This document shows positions 16,606-25,231 of a DNA stretch of 64,000 nt, piece after piece (position 1 is the stretch's first letter; every line of letters begins with the position of its first letter). The notes beneath the pieces are model-generated. The model made no database searches. It was not told where the DNA came from and saw nothing but the letters and a program-made list of their open reading frames with translations. This DNA comes from Pseudomonas sp. 30_B (GTDB taxonomy: Bacteria > Pseudomonadota > Gammaproteobacteria > Pseudomonadales > Pseudomonadaceae): the NCBI RefSeq assembly GCF_017491605.1, contig NZ_JAFGYY010000007.1, positions 1-64,000 on the forward strand. Reading direction: 5' to 3'. The position numbers and the translations under genes were made by a program.

Positions 16606-17163
16606 ATGTCCACCTCTCACCCTCGTGAACAATTTCTCCTGATCAGTGCGCTGGGCCCGAACCCGATGGAGCTGACCAGCGTGCTGTGCCGCACCTGCGT
16701 CGATAACCGTTGCTCGGTGATCAGCAGCCGCCTGACCCGCCACGGCGAGTTCAGCGCGCTGGTCCTGCAGGTCGCCGGCAGCTGGGACGCGCTGGCCCGC
16801 CTGGAAGGCGGCCTGCCGGCGCTGGCCAAGCGCCACGGCTTCACCCTCAGCGTCACCCGCAGCAATGTCCACGTTACCCGCGCCCAGGCCCTGCCCTACG
16901 TGGCCTATGTCAGCGCCGTGTACCGTCCGGACATCCTCAATGAGCTGTGCCAGTTCTTCATCGATCACAACATCGAGCTGGAGAACCTCACCTGCGACAC
17001 CTACCAGGCGCCGCACACCAACACCAGCATGCTCAATGCCACCATTACCGTGACCCTGCCGGCCGGCACCCAGATCAGCTGGCTGCGCGACCAGTTCCTG
17101 GACTTCGCCGACGCCCTGAACCTGGACGCGCTGATCGAGCCCTGGCGCCCGCAGCACCCCTAA
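16606..17163 (+). CDS. gcvR: Glycine cleavage system transcriptional repressor-like ACT protein
   Basis: The 185-residue protein has two ACT-like domains (about residues 8-85, starting FLLISALGPNPMELTSVLCR, and 95-175, starting YVAYVSAVYRPDILNELCQF), as in GcvR. E. coli GcvR senses glycine and blocks GcvA. A DNA-binding domain is absent, as expected. AGGAAA precedes the ATG. It is divergent from dapA and 12 bp before bcp, with which it is probably co-transcribed. Confidence 0.85.
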   Translation: MSTSHPREQFLLISALGPNPMELTSVLCRTCVDNRCSVISSRLTRHGEFSALVLQVAGSWDALARLEGGLPALAKRHGFTLSVTRSNVHVTRAQALPYVAYVSAVYRPDILNELCQFFIDHNIELENLTCDTYQAPHTNTSMLNATITVTLPAGTQISWLRDQFLDFADALNLDALIEPWRPQHP

Positions 17164-17175
17164 GGAGAGAGGCCC

Positions 17176-17649
17176 ATGGCCGTTGAACTGAACAAAGCCG
17201 TCGCCGACTTCCAGGCGCCCGCCACCAGCGGTGTCGAATTCCGCCTGTCGGAACTCAAGGGCAAGCAGGTCGTCCTGTACTTCTACCCCAAGGACAGCAC
17301 CCCCGGCTGCACCACCGAGGGCCAGGGCTTCCGTGACAAGATCGATGACTTCGCCAAGGCCAACACGCTGGTCTTCGGCGTATCCCGCGATGGCATCAAG
17401 TCCCACGAGAACTTCAAGGCCAAGCAGTGCTTCCCCTTCGAGCTGATCAGCGACAAGGACGAAGCCGTTTGCCAGTTGTTCGACGTGATCAAGCTGAAGA
17501 AGCTCTATGGCAAGGAATACATGGGTGTGGACCGCAGCACCTTCCTGATCGACGCCAAGGGCGTACTGCGCCAGGAATGGCGCGGCGTGAAGGTGCCCGG
17601 TCACGTCGACGCGGTGCTCGAAGCCGCCCAGGCGCTGAACAAGGCCTGA
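17176..17649 (+). CDS. bcp: Thioredoxin-dependent peroxiredoxin, Bcp/PrxQ type
   Basis: The 157-residue peroxiredoxin has the peroxidatic site YPKDSTPGCTTEG with Cys45. The resolving Cys that follows five residues later in E. coli Bcp is Gly here, so resolution may use another Cys (about 84 or 98), another protein or a 1-Cys cycle. It reduces hydrogen and organic peroxides in the cytosol using thioredoxin. AAGGAGAGAGGCCC precedes the ATG. A strong terminator follows. Confidence 0.95.
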   Translation: MAVELNKAVADFQAPATSGVEFRLSELKGKQVVLYFYPKDSTPGCTTEGQGFRDKIDDFAKANTLVFGVSRDGIKSHENFKAKQCFPFELISDKDEAVCQLFDVIKLKKLYGKEYMGVDRSTFLIDAKGVLRQEWRGVKVPGHVDAVLEAAQALNKA

Positions 17650-17666
17650 GTTGCCGAGCGCATCAT

Positions 17667-17697
17667 GAAAAAGGCCGCTGTTTCAGCGGCCTTTTTT
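17667..17697. terminator. Rho-independent terminator after bcp
   Basis: AAAAAGGCCGCTG/CAGCGGCCTTTTTT with a TTT loop. It lies between convergent bcp and the PerM-like gene and may serve both. Confidence 0.9.
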
Positions 17698-17702
17698 GTT
17701 CG

Positions 17703-18782
17703 TCACATCAGCGGGCTGACTTGCCGCTCCGGCTCCGGCTGCTTCGGCCAGGCATCCAGCACCGCCTTCACTAGGGTTGCCAGCGGAATGGCAAAGAACA
17801 CGCCCCAGAAACCCCACAATCCGCCGAACAGCAGCACCGCACAGATGATCGCCACCGGGTGCAGGTTGACCGCTTCGGAGAACAGCAGCGGCACCAGCAC
17901 GTTGCCATCCAGCGCCTGGATGATCGCGTGGGCGACCATCAGGTAGATGAACTGGTCGCTCCAGCCCCACTGGAACAGCGCGATCAGCGCCACCGGCACG
18001 GTCACCACCACCGCGCCGATGTAGGGCACCACCACCGACAGGCCGACCAGCAGGGCGAGCAACGCCGCATAGTTCAGCCCCAGCACCGCGAAGGCGATGT
18101 AGGTCGCCACACCGGTGATGAAGATCTCGATCACCTTGCCACGGATGTAGTTGGCGATCTGCTGGTTCATCTCGTTCCACACCTGCTTCATCAACCCCCG
18201 CTCGCGCGGCAGGTAGCGGCGGAACCAGAGGTAGAAGCGGCGGCGGTCCTTGAGGAAGAAGAATACCAGGATCGGTACCAGCACCAGGTAGATCATGACG
18301 TTGACCAGCACCGGCAACCCGGATAGCGAGAAGGTCAGCGCCCACTGACCCAGTTGGCCAAGTTCGCTGCGCGCCGCCTCGACAGTGCGCAACACCTGCT
18401 CCTCGGTGATCATGTCGGGGTAGCGTTCGGGCAGCATCAGCAACGTGGCCTGCCATTCGCCAAGCATCCGCGGCAGTTCGTTGAGCAGGGTGAACAGCTG
18501 CTTCCAGACCAGCGGAACCAGCACCAGCAGGAACACCGCGAGCAGCCCGAGGAACAGCGAATAGACCAGCCAGACGGCGAACAGGTGCGGCAATCGGACG
18601 CGCTCCAGCACGCCCACCAGGCCCTGGATCAGGAAGGCGATCACCATCGCCGCCAGCACCGGCGCGAGCATGCCGCCAAAGGCCAGGATGACGCTGAAGC
18701 CCAGTACCAGAATGACCGCCAGCACTATCGCCTCCTCGTCGGAGAAATAGCGCTGCATCCAGTCCTGCAAAACCTTGAGCAT
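17703..18782 (-). CDS. AI-2E family (PerM-like) membrane permease
   Basis: The 359-residue protein has about eight predicted membrane helices: a pair near the N-terminus (AIVLAVILVLGFSVILAFGG), a large loop between the halves (about residues 105-150), and a C-terminal group including VVVPYIGAVVVTVPVALIAL and HPVAIICAVLLFGGLWGFWG. These fit the PerM/TqsA family. Members export AI-2 or act as sodium/proton antiporters; the function here is not assignable. It is 48 bp upstream of the terminal region of bcp and shares the strand with the TusA-like gene. Confidence 0.88.
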   Translation of the reverse strand: MLKVLQDWMQRYFSDEEAIVLAVILVLGFSVILAFGGMLAPVLAAMVIAFLIQGLVGVLERVRLPHLFAVWLVYSLFLGLLAVFLLVLVPLVWKQLFTLLNELPRMLGEWQATLLMLPERYPDMITEEQVLRTVEAARSELGQLGQWALTFSLSGLPVLVNVMIYLVLVPILVFFFLKDRRRFYLWFRRYLPRERGLMKQVWNEMNQQIANYIRGKVIEIFITGVATYIAFAVLGLNYAALLALLVGLSVVVPYIGAVVVTVPVALIALFQWGWSDQFIYLMVAHAIIQALDGNVLVPLLFSEAVNLHPVAIICAVLLFGGLWGFWGVFFAIPLATLVKAVLDAWPKQPEPERQVSPLM

Positions 18783-18835
18783 GAACAGACCTGCGAAACG
18801 AAAGGGGTAACGCCCCGGCTATCCGGAAACGATGG

Positions 18836-19087
18836 CTACTTCTTGCGCAGCCAGTAGCGATAGACGCCTGCTTCGACCTCTTCATGCAGCAAGGAGTGCC
18901 CGGCGAGGTCGGCAAAAGCGCGGAAGTCCCGCTGCGACCCGGCGTCGGTGGCAATCACCTTGAGCACCGCTCCGCTGGGAAGGCGATTCAGCTCGAGCTT
19001 GGCCTTGAGCAGGGGCAACGGACAATTGAGACCGCTGGCATCCAGCTCCGCGTCACAGTCGGGGATGGGCGGTGTGGAATCAGACAT
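18836..19087 (-). CDS. TusA/SirA/YedF-family sulfur carrier protein
   Basis: The 83-residue protein carries the LNCPLPLLKAK motif with the active Cys22 (CPxP), the sulfur-accepting site of TusA-type proteins. Partners may include IscS for tRNA thiolation or molybdenum cofactor enzymes. From memory, the PAO1 homologue at this place (PA1006) is linked to molybdenum homeostasis and biofilm. MSDSTPP is taken as the start. It is divergent from the BepA-like gene. Confidence 0.87.
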   Translation of the reverse strand: MSDSTPPIPDCDAELDASGLNCPLPLLKAKLELNRLPSGAVLKVIATDAGSQRDFRAFADLAGHSLLHEEVEAGVYRYWLRKK

Positions 19088-19313
19088 CGAAACGAACTCC
19101 GGCAATGGCGCTCAAGAATACCGAAAGCATTGGAAAAGTAACCAGGCCGGCGACACCGGTCGCCCCGCCTGGAGCTGTCAGCCTCGCGGCTGCGCGCGCG
19201 GACAGTGCGGAAAACCCCGAGTTCGATTTGCGCAGCAGTCGCGCCTGGGAACCTAGGCATTGGCAACAGCGTGCGGCTAAAGTAGAGCCTTTCTCGGAAC
19301 GAGCCTCTTGTAC

Positions 19314-20750
19314 ATGAAAGTACTGCGCCCTGCCCTGCTCACCATCGCCTGTGCTCTCGCAGCACCCGCGATGTCGGACGATCTGCCATCCCTGGGCGAC
19401 GCCAGCTCGTCCATCGTATCCCCGGAGCAGGAGTTCCAGCTCGGCCGCGCCTGGCTGAGCATGCTGCGCAGCCAGGTCGATACGCTCAACGACCCGCAAC
19501 TCAAGGACTACGTCGAATCCACCGTGTACCGCCTGGCCGAATCCAGCGAACTGCAGGATCACCGCCTGGCATTCATCCTCATCCGCGACAAGCAGATCAA
19601 CGCCTTCGCCGCCCCCGGCGGTGTCGTGGGCGTCAACGGCGGCCTGTTCCTCTATGCCCAGAGCGAAGGTGAGTACATCGCTGTACTGGCCCACGAACTG
19701 GGTCACCTGAGTCAACGCCACTTCGCCCGCGGCATCGAGGCCCAGCAACGCATGCAGTTGCCGGTGATGGCGGCCATGCTGGCCGGTATCGTCGCGGCCG
19801 CGGCCGGTGCCGGCGATGCCGGTATCGCCGCCATCGCCTCGACCCAGGCAGCGGCGATCCAGAACCAGCTGCGCTTCTCCCGGCAGAACGAACAGGAAGC
19901 CGACCGGGTCGGCGTGACCACCATGGTCCGTGCCGGCTATGACCCGCGCTCCATGCCCAACATGTTCGAGCGCCTCGCCCGTCAGTATCGCTACGAGGGC
20001 AAGCCGCCAGAATTCCTGCTGACCCACCCGGTCACCGACTCGCGTATCGCCGACACTCGCAACCGTGCCGAGCAATACCCCAAGGGCGGCAAGGAAGACA
20101 CCCTGCGCTACGAACTGATGCGCGCCCGTGTCCAGCAGATGTTCGAGGACACTCCGGGCATGGCCAGCAAGCAGTTCCGCGCGGAGCTCGATGAAGACCC
20201 GAAGAACGATGCCGCGCGCTATGGCCTGGCCCTTTCGCAGACCCGGATCGGCCAGCTCAACGAAGCACGCAGCGGCCTCCAGCAACTGCTGGCCAAGGCG
20301 CCCAACGACATCAGCTACAACCTGGCGATGGTCGACGTGGACATCACCGCCAACAAGCTGCCTGACGCCCAGGCCCGGGTTCAGAAGATGCTCGGCCAAT
20401 ACCCGGACAGCTACCCGCTGATCCAGGCCCAGGCTGACCTGATGATGAAGACCAACCGCGCCGCCGACGCTGAGAAGGTCCTGTTCAAGCTGTCGCAGAA
20501 GCGGCCGCTGGACCCGGATGTCTGGAGCCGACTGGCCGATGCCTGCACCCTCAGCGGCAACGCGATCGGTGTGTACCAGGCTCGCGCGGAGTTCTACGCG
20601 CTGACCGGCGACTACAAGCACGCGATCGAGCAACTGGACTTCGCCAAGCGCCGCGCGGGGGGCAACTTCACCCTGGCCGCGCGCCTGGATGCCCGCCAGC
20701 AGGAGTTCCGCGATCAGGAGCAGCTGCTGAAGCAGATGATGGGCCGATAA
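19314..20750 (+). CDS. bepA: Periplasmic M48 metalloprotease with TPR domain, BepA-like
   Basis: The 478-residue protein has a signal peptide (MKVLRPALLTIACALAAPAM), an M48 catalytic domain with HELGH (His127, Glu128, His131) and a third ligand in NEQEADRVG. C-terminal TPR-type helices run from about residue 280 to the end. BepA acts in outer-membrane quality control, handling LptD and BamA. The gene starts at ATG 19314; a TTG six bases earlier is unlikely. A REPIN and a terminator follow. Confidence 0.92.
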   Translation: MKVLRPALLTIACALAAPAMSDDLPSLGDASSSIVSPEQEFQLGRAWLSMLRSQVDTLNDPQLKDYVESTVYRLAESSELQDHRLAFILIRDKQINAFAAPGGVVGVNGGLFLYAQSEGEYIAVLAHELGHLSQRHFARGIEAQQRMQLPVMAAMLAGIVAAAAGAGDAGIAAIASTQAAAIQNQLRFSRQNEQEADRVGVTTMVRAGYDPRSMPNMFERLARQYRYEGKPPEFLLTHPVTDSRIADTRNRAEQYPKGGKEDTLRYELMRARVQQMFEDTPGMASKQFRAELDEDPKNDAARYGLALSQTRIGQLNEARSGLQQLLAKAPNDISYNLAMVDVDITANKLPDAQARVQKMLGQYPDSYPLIQAQADLMMKTNRAADAEKVLFKLSQKRPLDPDVWSRLADACTLSGNAIGVYQARAEFYALTGDYKHAIEQLDFAKRRAGGNFTLAARLDARQQEFRDQEQLLKQMMGR

Positions 20751-20755
20751 ATTTT

Positions 20756-20830
20756 TAGGAGCGAGCTTGCTCGCGAACGGCTCACCGGCAGCGCAGGAGC
20801 TGGGCAGGTTCTCGAGCAAGCTCGCTCCTA
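20756..20830. repeat. REPIN-like inverted repeat
   Basis: Perfect 18-nt arms (20756-20773 and 20813-20830) of the GTAGGAGCGAGCTTGCTCG family flank 39 nt. The arms match those at 52502 and 58144; the middle differs. Confidence 0.85.
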
Positions 20831-20853
20831 CGAAAATCACATCGGTAGAAACG

Positions 20854-20884
20854 AAAAAGGCCCGGCATCAAGCCGGGCCTTTTC
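20854..20884. terminator. Bidirectional terminator between bepA and nadA
   Basis: AAAAGGCCCGGC/GCCGGGCCTTTT with an ATCAA loop, between convergent genes. Confidence 0.88.
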
Positions 20885-20901
20885 CATTTCAGCGCACTGG
20901 A

Positions 20902-21960
20902 TCAGGCGTTGCCCGCCACCTTCAGCCTGGCGGCCTGGGTGAAATCGAGCATGCGCTTGAGCGGCTTGATGGCCTTGGGGATCAGCGCCGGGTCGACGAA
21001 GATTTCGCCACTGCCCTCCTTCAGGCAGGCCAGAGTGCGCTCCAGGGTGTTCATGGCCATCCACGGGCAATGCGCACAGCTGCGGCACGCCGCGCCGTTA
21101 CCGGCGGTAGGGGCTTCGATGAATTCCTTGTCCGGGCACAGCTGCTGCATCTTGTAGAAGATGCCGCGGTCGGTGGCGACGATGAAGCGCTTGTTCGGCA
21201 TCGTCTGCGCCGCCTTGATCAGCTGGCTGGTGGAGCCCACCGCATCGGCCAGTTCGACCACGGCTTCCGGCGACTCCGGGTGCACCAGGATCGCGGCGTC
21301 CGGATAGACCGCCTTGAGATCTTCCAGCTGCTTGGCTTTGAACTCTTCGTGGACGATGCACGCGCCGTCCCAGAGCAGCATGTCCGCACCGGTTTCGCGC
21401 TGGATGTAGCGCCCCAGGTGCTGGTCCGGCGCCCAGAGGATCGGCTCGCCGTTGTCCATCAGGTGCTCGACGATTTCCACCGCGCAGCTGGAGGTCACCA
21501 CCCAGTCCGCACGCGCCTTTACCGCCGCCGAGGTGTTCGCATAGACCACCACGGTGCGTTCCGGATGCTGGTCGCAGAACGCCGAGAACTCATCCACCGG
21601 ACAACCCAGGTCCAGCGAGCAGGTCGCTTCCAGTGTGGGCATCAGCACGCGCTTTTCCGGGTTGAGGATCTTCGCGGTTTCACCCATGAAACGAACACCG
21701 GCCACCACCACGGTCTGCGCCGGATGCTGGTTGCCGAAGCGGGCCATTTCCAGCGAATCGGACACACAGCCGCCGGTTTCCTCGGCCAGCGCCTGGATCA
21801 CCGGGTCGCAATAGTAATGCGCGACCAGCACGGCGTTCTGAGCTTTCAGCTCGGCAGCGATGGCCGCACGGTACTCGGCCTCTTCCTGCGCGCTCAGCAC
21901 CCGCGGCTGCTTGGCAGCGAGGTGTGCCTGAACCAGCAGGCGTTCGGAAATCTGGGACAT
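20902..21960 (-). CDS. nadA: Quinolinate synthase
   Basis: The 352-residue [4Fe-4S] enzyme condenses iminoaspartate and dihydroxyacetone phosphate in NAD synthesis. Motifs are [13 protein letters not shown], the Cys-bearing segment [27 protein letters not shown], and the C-terminal [13 protein letters not shown] cluster segment. The length is that of the long proteobacterial NadA. It is convergent with bepA and lies directly beside tRNA-Lys, 158 bp away. Confidence 0.97.
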   Translation of the reverse strand: MSQISERLLVQAHLAAKQPRVLSAQEEAEYRAAIAAELKAQNAVLVAHYYCDPVIQALAEETGGCVSDSLEMARFGNQHPAQTVVVAGVRFMGETAKILNPEKRVLMPTLEATCSLDLGCPVDEFSAFCDQHPERTVVVYANTSAAVKARADWVVTSSCAVEIVEHLMDNGEPILWAPDQHLGRYIQRETGADMLLWDGACIVHEEFKAKQLEDLKAVYPDAAILVHPESPEAVVELADAVGSTSQLIKAAQTMPNKRFIVATDRGIFYKMQQLCPDKEFIEAPTAGNGAACRSCAHCPWMAMNTLERTLACLKEGSGEIFVDPALIPKAIKPLKRMLDFTQAARLKVAGNA

Positions 21961-22073
21961 CGTGTGGAAACCTCTACAGGCGCGGTTCTGATTATGCCGA
22001 CGATTTTATCACCACCGCCCTGCGGACGACGCGCTGTCGGCGGCCGCACGGCGGACTTTTTCCGGCGCATAGC

Positions 22074-22108
22074 AAAAGCCCCGTGACCTTTCGATCACGG
22101 GGCTTTTG
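22074..22108 (-). terminator. Terminator of tRNA-Lys
   Basis: AAAAGCCCCGTGA/TCACGGGGCTTTT. On the minus strand it directly follows the tRNA 3' end. Confidence 0.85.
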
Positions 22109-22118
22109 CAGGATATGC

Positions 22119-22194
22119 TGGTGGGTCGTGTAGGATTCGAACCTACGACCAATTGGTTAAAAGCCAACTGCTCTACCGACTGAGCTAACGACCC
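22119..22194 (-). tRNA. tRNA-Lys (TTT)
   Basis: A 76-nt cloverleaf on the reverse strand. The acceptor GGGTCGT pairs with ACGACCC, the 3' ACCA is encoded, and the T-loop reads GGTTCGAATCC. The anticodon stem GTTGG/CCAAT has loop CTTTTAA and anticodon TTT. From memory this position equals PAO1 PA0976.1, a known integration site for PAPI-1/pKLC102-type islands. No island is present here. Confidence 0.96.
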
Positions 22195-22253
22195 GGCGTG
22201 GTGCGTATAATACTGATTTCTAACGTAAAAACAACACCCCGAGAAAACTTTTT

Positions 22254-22946
22254 TCAGAAATATCGCGTCGGGTCGGAAATCCCGGCCGCGCGGAAGCCGT
22301 CAGCACGCAGCCTACAGCTGTCGCACTTGCCGCACGCGCGCCCGTCATCGTCCGCCTGATAGCAGGAAACGGTCAGGCTGTAGTCCACGCCCTGGGCCAT
22401 GCCCGCCTGGACGATCTGCGCCTTGGAAAGGAACTGCAGCGGCGCCTGGATGTGGAATCCTTCGCCCTCCACACCGGCCTTGGTGGCGAGGTTGGCCATG
22501 CGCTCGAACGCCTCGACGAACTCCGGCCGGCAATCCGGGTAGCCGGAGTAATCCACGGCGTTCACGCCGATGAAGATGTCCCGCGCACCCAGCACCTCTG
22601 CCCAGCCCAGGGCCAGCGAGAGGAACACGGTATTGCGCGCTGGCACGTAGGTCACCGGGATACCTTCGCTAGGCGCTTCCGGCACATCGATGCTGCTGTC
22701 GGTCAGGGCCGAACCGCCAATGCCGTTCAGGTTCAGGCCGATCACCTTGTGCTCGATGACGCCCAGTTGGCGCGCCACACGCTCGGCCGCCTGAAGTTCG
22801 GCGCGATGGCGCTGGCCATAGTCGAAGCTCATGGTGTAGCAGTCGTAGCCTTCTGCCTTGGCCAGTGCGACCACGGTGGCGGAGTCCAGGCCACCGGAGA
22901 GCAGGATCACGGCTTTCTTGTCGCTCATGGTTTTCTCAACGCTCAT
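22254..22946 (-). CDS. queC: 7-cyano-7-deazaguanine synthase
   Basis: The 230-residue enzyme converts 7-carboxy-7-deazaguanine to preQ0 with ATP and ammonia (queuosine pathway). It has the ATP P-loop [19 protein letters not shown] and a C-terminal zinc site, SCYQ ... [15 protein letters not shown] 22946 has GGAGGG ten bases before it; MSDKK at 22928 is a possible second start. It lies 19 bp after queE in the same direction. Confidence 0.96.
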   Translation of the reverse strand: MSVEKTMSDKKAVILLSGGLDSATVVALAKAEGYDCYTMSFDYGQRHRAELQAAERVARQLGVIEHKVIGLNLNGIGGSALTDSSIDVPEAPSEGIPVTYVPARNTVFLSLALGWAEVLGARDIFIGVNAVDYSGYPDCRPEFVEAFERMANLATKAGVEGEGFHIQAPLQFLSKAQIVQAGMAQGVDYSLTVSCYQADDDGRACGKCDSCRLRADGFRAAGISDPTRYF

Positions 22947-22965
22947 AAATCAGGTCCCTCCGCGC

Positions 22966-23613
22966 TCAGTGGCCCGGCTCGTCGTTCCAGAGAATCTTGT
23001 GCAGCTGCAGTTGTAGGCGCACCGGCAGGTTGTCGCTGACGATCCAGTCGGCCAGCGCCCGCGCTTCTACCTGACGATGACTGGGCGAGAACAGCACCTC
23101 GCCGGCGCGCTCTTCCAGGCGGTACTCGATCAGCTTGGAGACCGCCCAGTCGTAATCCTCGCGGGAACAGATGACGAACTTGACCTGGTCGTTGGGCGTC
23201 AGCTCCCCGATATTCTCGTAGCGGTTGCGCGCCACTTCACCTGAGCCCGGAGTCTTCAGGTCCAGCACACGACTGACGCGGCGATCGGCGGCAGAGATAT
23301 CCAGCGCGCCGCTGGTTTCCAGCGACACGTCGTAGCCGGCGTCACAGAGACGCTGCAGCAGCGGGATGCAGTTGGGCTGGGCCAAAGGTTCGCCACCGGT
23401 GACGCAGACATAGCGAGGCATGTAGGCGGCGACGCGTTCGAGGATGGCGTCGAGGGACTGGACTTCGCCGCCGCTGAAAGCGTAGGCGGTATCGCAGTAC
23501 TGGCAGCGCAGGGGACAGCCGGTCAGGCGTACGAACACTGTCGGCAAGCCGGCGGTGCGCGTTTCCCCCTGCAACGAGTAGAAAATCTCGGTGATTCGCA
23601 GAGTCTGTTGCAT
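22966..23613 (-). CDS. queE: 7-carboxy-7-deazaguanine synthase (radical SAM)
   Basis: The 215-residue radical SAM enzyme turns 6-carboxy-tetrahydropterin into 7-carboxy-7-deazaguanine. The iron-sulfur motif is GCPLRCQYCDTAYAF (Cys33, Cys37, Cys40), with GGEPL for SAM binding. The start MQQTLRITE is chosen because the upstream extension is unlike the family. It is the first gene of a queE-queC pair. Confidence 0.95.
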   Translation of the reverse strand: MQQTLRITEIFYSLQGETRTAGLPTVFVRLTGCPLRCQYCDTAYAFSGGEVQSLDAILERVAAYMPRYVCVTGGEPLAQPNCIPLLQRLCDAGYDVSLETSGALDISAADRRVSRVLDLKTPGSGEVARNRYENIGELTPNDQVKFVICSREDYDWAVSKLIEYRLEERAGEVLFSPSHRQVEARALADWIVSDNLPVRLQLQLHKILWNDEPGH

Positions 23614-23764
23614 ATCAGCCACGGGCGTGACGGCGATACAGGCCATCCGCCTCCGTTGCGTTGGAGTCAGGAGCGCGACGAGCACGCTCGGCATAAACGG
23701 GGCACCGTAGACATCAGCCGAGCTGAAACCACTGGCATTTCCCGAGGGGTGGGAATTCTAACGA

Positions 23765-23791
23765 AAAAGCCCGCGACAAGCGCGGGCTTTT
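23765..23791 (-). terminator. Terminator after ybgF (tol-pal operon)
   Basis: AAAAGCCCGCG/CGCGGGCTTTT with a 5-nt loop, 21 bp after the ybgF stop on the minus strand. Confidence 0.87.
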
Positions 23792-23811
23792 CGGAAGCTT
23801 CAGACAGAACC

Positions 23812-24666
23812 TTACTTGAGGTTCTTCAGGTCACGCTGGGCCAGTTGTGCAGCGGAGCTACCCGGGTATTGGGCAATCACCTGTTGCAGGATGCCACGAG
23901 CCTTGTCGGCGTTGCCCAGGCGGCGCTCTACGTCGGCGAGCTTGTACAGCGAATCGGGCACCTTGGCACTGCTCGGGTAGGCCTGGCTGACGCGGGCGAA
24001 GGCCTGGCCGGCGCCCTGCAGGTCGCCCTTAGCGAGGTTCACTTCACCCAGCCAGTATTGCGCGTTGCCAGCGTACTGGCTGTTCGGGTATTTGCGCAGG
24101 AAGGCGCCGAAGGCCTGGCTGGCCTTGTCGAAGTCCTTGGCCTTGATCAGGTCGAAGGCGGCGTCGTAGTAAAGCTTTTCTTTTGCCGGGTCACCCGGCT
24201 CGTTGCTGGCAGCGGCAGCAGGCGGCTGCTGTTGTGCAGCAGCGGCTGCGCCGGCACCTGCGGCAGCGCCGGCACCGACGCCGGCAGCGGAGGAATTCTG
24301 TTGAGCAGCACCGGCAGCACCGGCACCCGCGCCGCTGGAGATGCGGCTGTCGAGGTCCTGGTAACGCTCCAGGTTTTCCTGCTTCATCTGTTGGATCTGG
24401 TTCTGCTGCTCTTCGAGCATGCCGCGCAGACGGGACATTTCGTCCTGCATCTGCTGCAGCTGCATGAACAGCTGAGCCTGTCCGGAGACGGGCTGACTAG
24501 TCATCCCGCCTCCGGCATAGGCGCCCTCAGCGCCTGCGGTGCCATACCCCGAGGGCGGCTGGCTGGCGTAACCGCCACCATTGCCGTCCTGTACCGGAAC
24601 CGCGGCCGCCGCCATCAGGGGCAGGCCGCATACGATCAAGGTCAGAAAACGCAGGCGCATCGGCAT
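23812..24666 (-). CDS. ybgF: Cell division coordinator CpoB / Tol-Pal protein YbgF
   Basis: The 284-residue periplasmic protein has a signal peptide (to about residue 22), a trimerising coiled coil (about residues 63-108, FMQLQQMQDEMSRLRGMLEE), an Ala/Gly/Gln-rich low-complexity linker (about 109-155) and C-terminal TPR repeats (LYYDAAFDLIKAKDFDKA onward). In E. coli CpoB links peptidoglycan synthesis to Tol-mediated outer-membrane constriction. Several ATG/GTG codons lie within nine bases, so the start is uncertain by three residues. It follows oprL by a few bases. Confidence 0.93.
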   Translation of the reverse strand: MPMRLRFLTLIVCGLPLMAAAAVPVQDGNGGGYASQPPSGYGTAGAEGAYAGGGMTSQPVSGQAQLFMQLQQMQDEMSRLRGMLEEQQNQIQQMKQENLERYQDLDSRISSGAGAGAAGAAQQNSSAAGVGAGAAAGAGAAAAAQQQPPAAAASNEPGDPAKEKLYYDAAFDLIKAKDFDKASQAFGAFLRKYPNSQYAGNAQYWLGEVNLAKGDLQGAGQAFARVSQAYPSSAKVPDSLYKLADVERRLGNADKARGILQQVIAQYPGSSAAQLAQRDLKNLK

Positions 24667-24672
24667 CACGTC

Positions 24673-25179
24673 TTACTTCTTCAGCTCAACGCGACGGTTC
24701 TGGGCCCAGGACTGCTCGTCGTGGCCAGTGGCAACCGGACGCTCTTTACCGTAGGAAACCAGTTCCAGCTGAGCCGGGGAAACGCCCTGCAGTACCAGGT
24801 AGCGCTGAACGGCCTTGGCACGACGCTCGCCCAGGGCCATGTTGTATTCGCGGGTACCGCGCTCGTCAGTGTGGCCTTCCAGGACTACGCGCTGGCCGGA
24901 ACCTTTCAGGTCCTTGGCGTGTACGTCCAGGGCACGCATGGCTTCCGGCTTCAGGTCGGAGCTGTCGTACTCGAAGTAGAAGGTGGTGATAGCGCGCAGA
25001 GCGGCTTCGTCGCTCAGGGAGCCGTCAACGGCACCGCTGTTGGCGCCGTAGCCAGCGTTCGGGTCAACGCCGCCATTGGCGCCTTCACCAGTAGCATCGC
25101 CTTTCTTGGACGAACAGCCGACGGCAACAGCCATGGCGAGGGCGATAACGGCAAACTTGCCGAATTTCAGCATTTCCAT
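24673..25179 (-). CDS. oprL: Peptidoglycan-associated lipoprotein OprL (Pal)
   Basis: The 168-residue lipoprotein has signal [20 protein letters not shown] and lipobox Cys22. Its OmpA-like peptidoglycan-binding domain includes [29 protein letters not shown] and [13 protein letters not shown]. It closely matches P. aeruginosa OprL as I recall it. It anchors the outer membrane to peptidoglycan and works with TolB. An ATG one codon earlier (25182) is also possible; GGAGTTAC lies before it. Confidence 0.97.
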   Translation of the reverse strand: MEMLKFGKFAVIALAMAVAVGCSSKKGDATGEGANGGVDPNAGYGANSGAVDGSLSDEAALRAITTFYFEYDSSDLKPEAMRALDVHAKDLKGSGQRVVLEGHTDERGTREYNMALGERRAKAVQRYLVLQGVSPAQLELVSYGKERPVATGHDEQSWAQNRRVELKK

Positions 25180-25231
25180 CATGTAACTCCTAATGAACCC
25201 CAGTGTATAAGTTTGAAACAGTTGGCAACCG

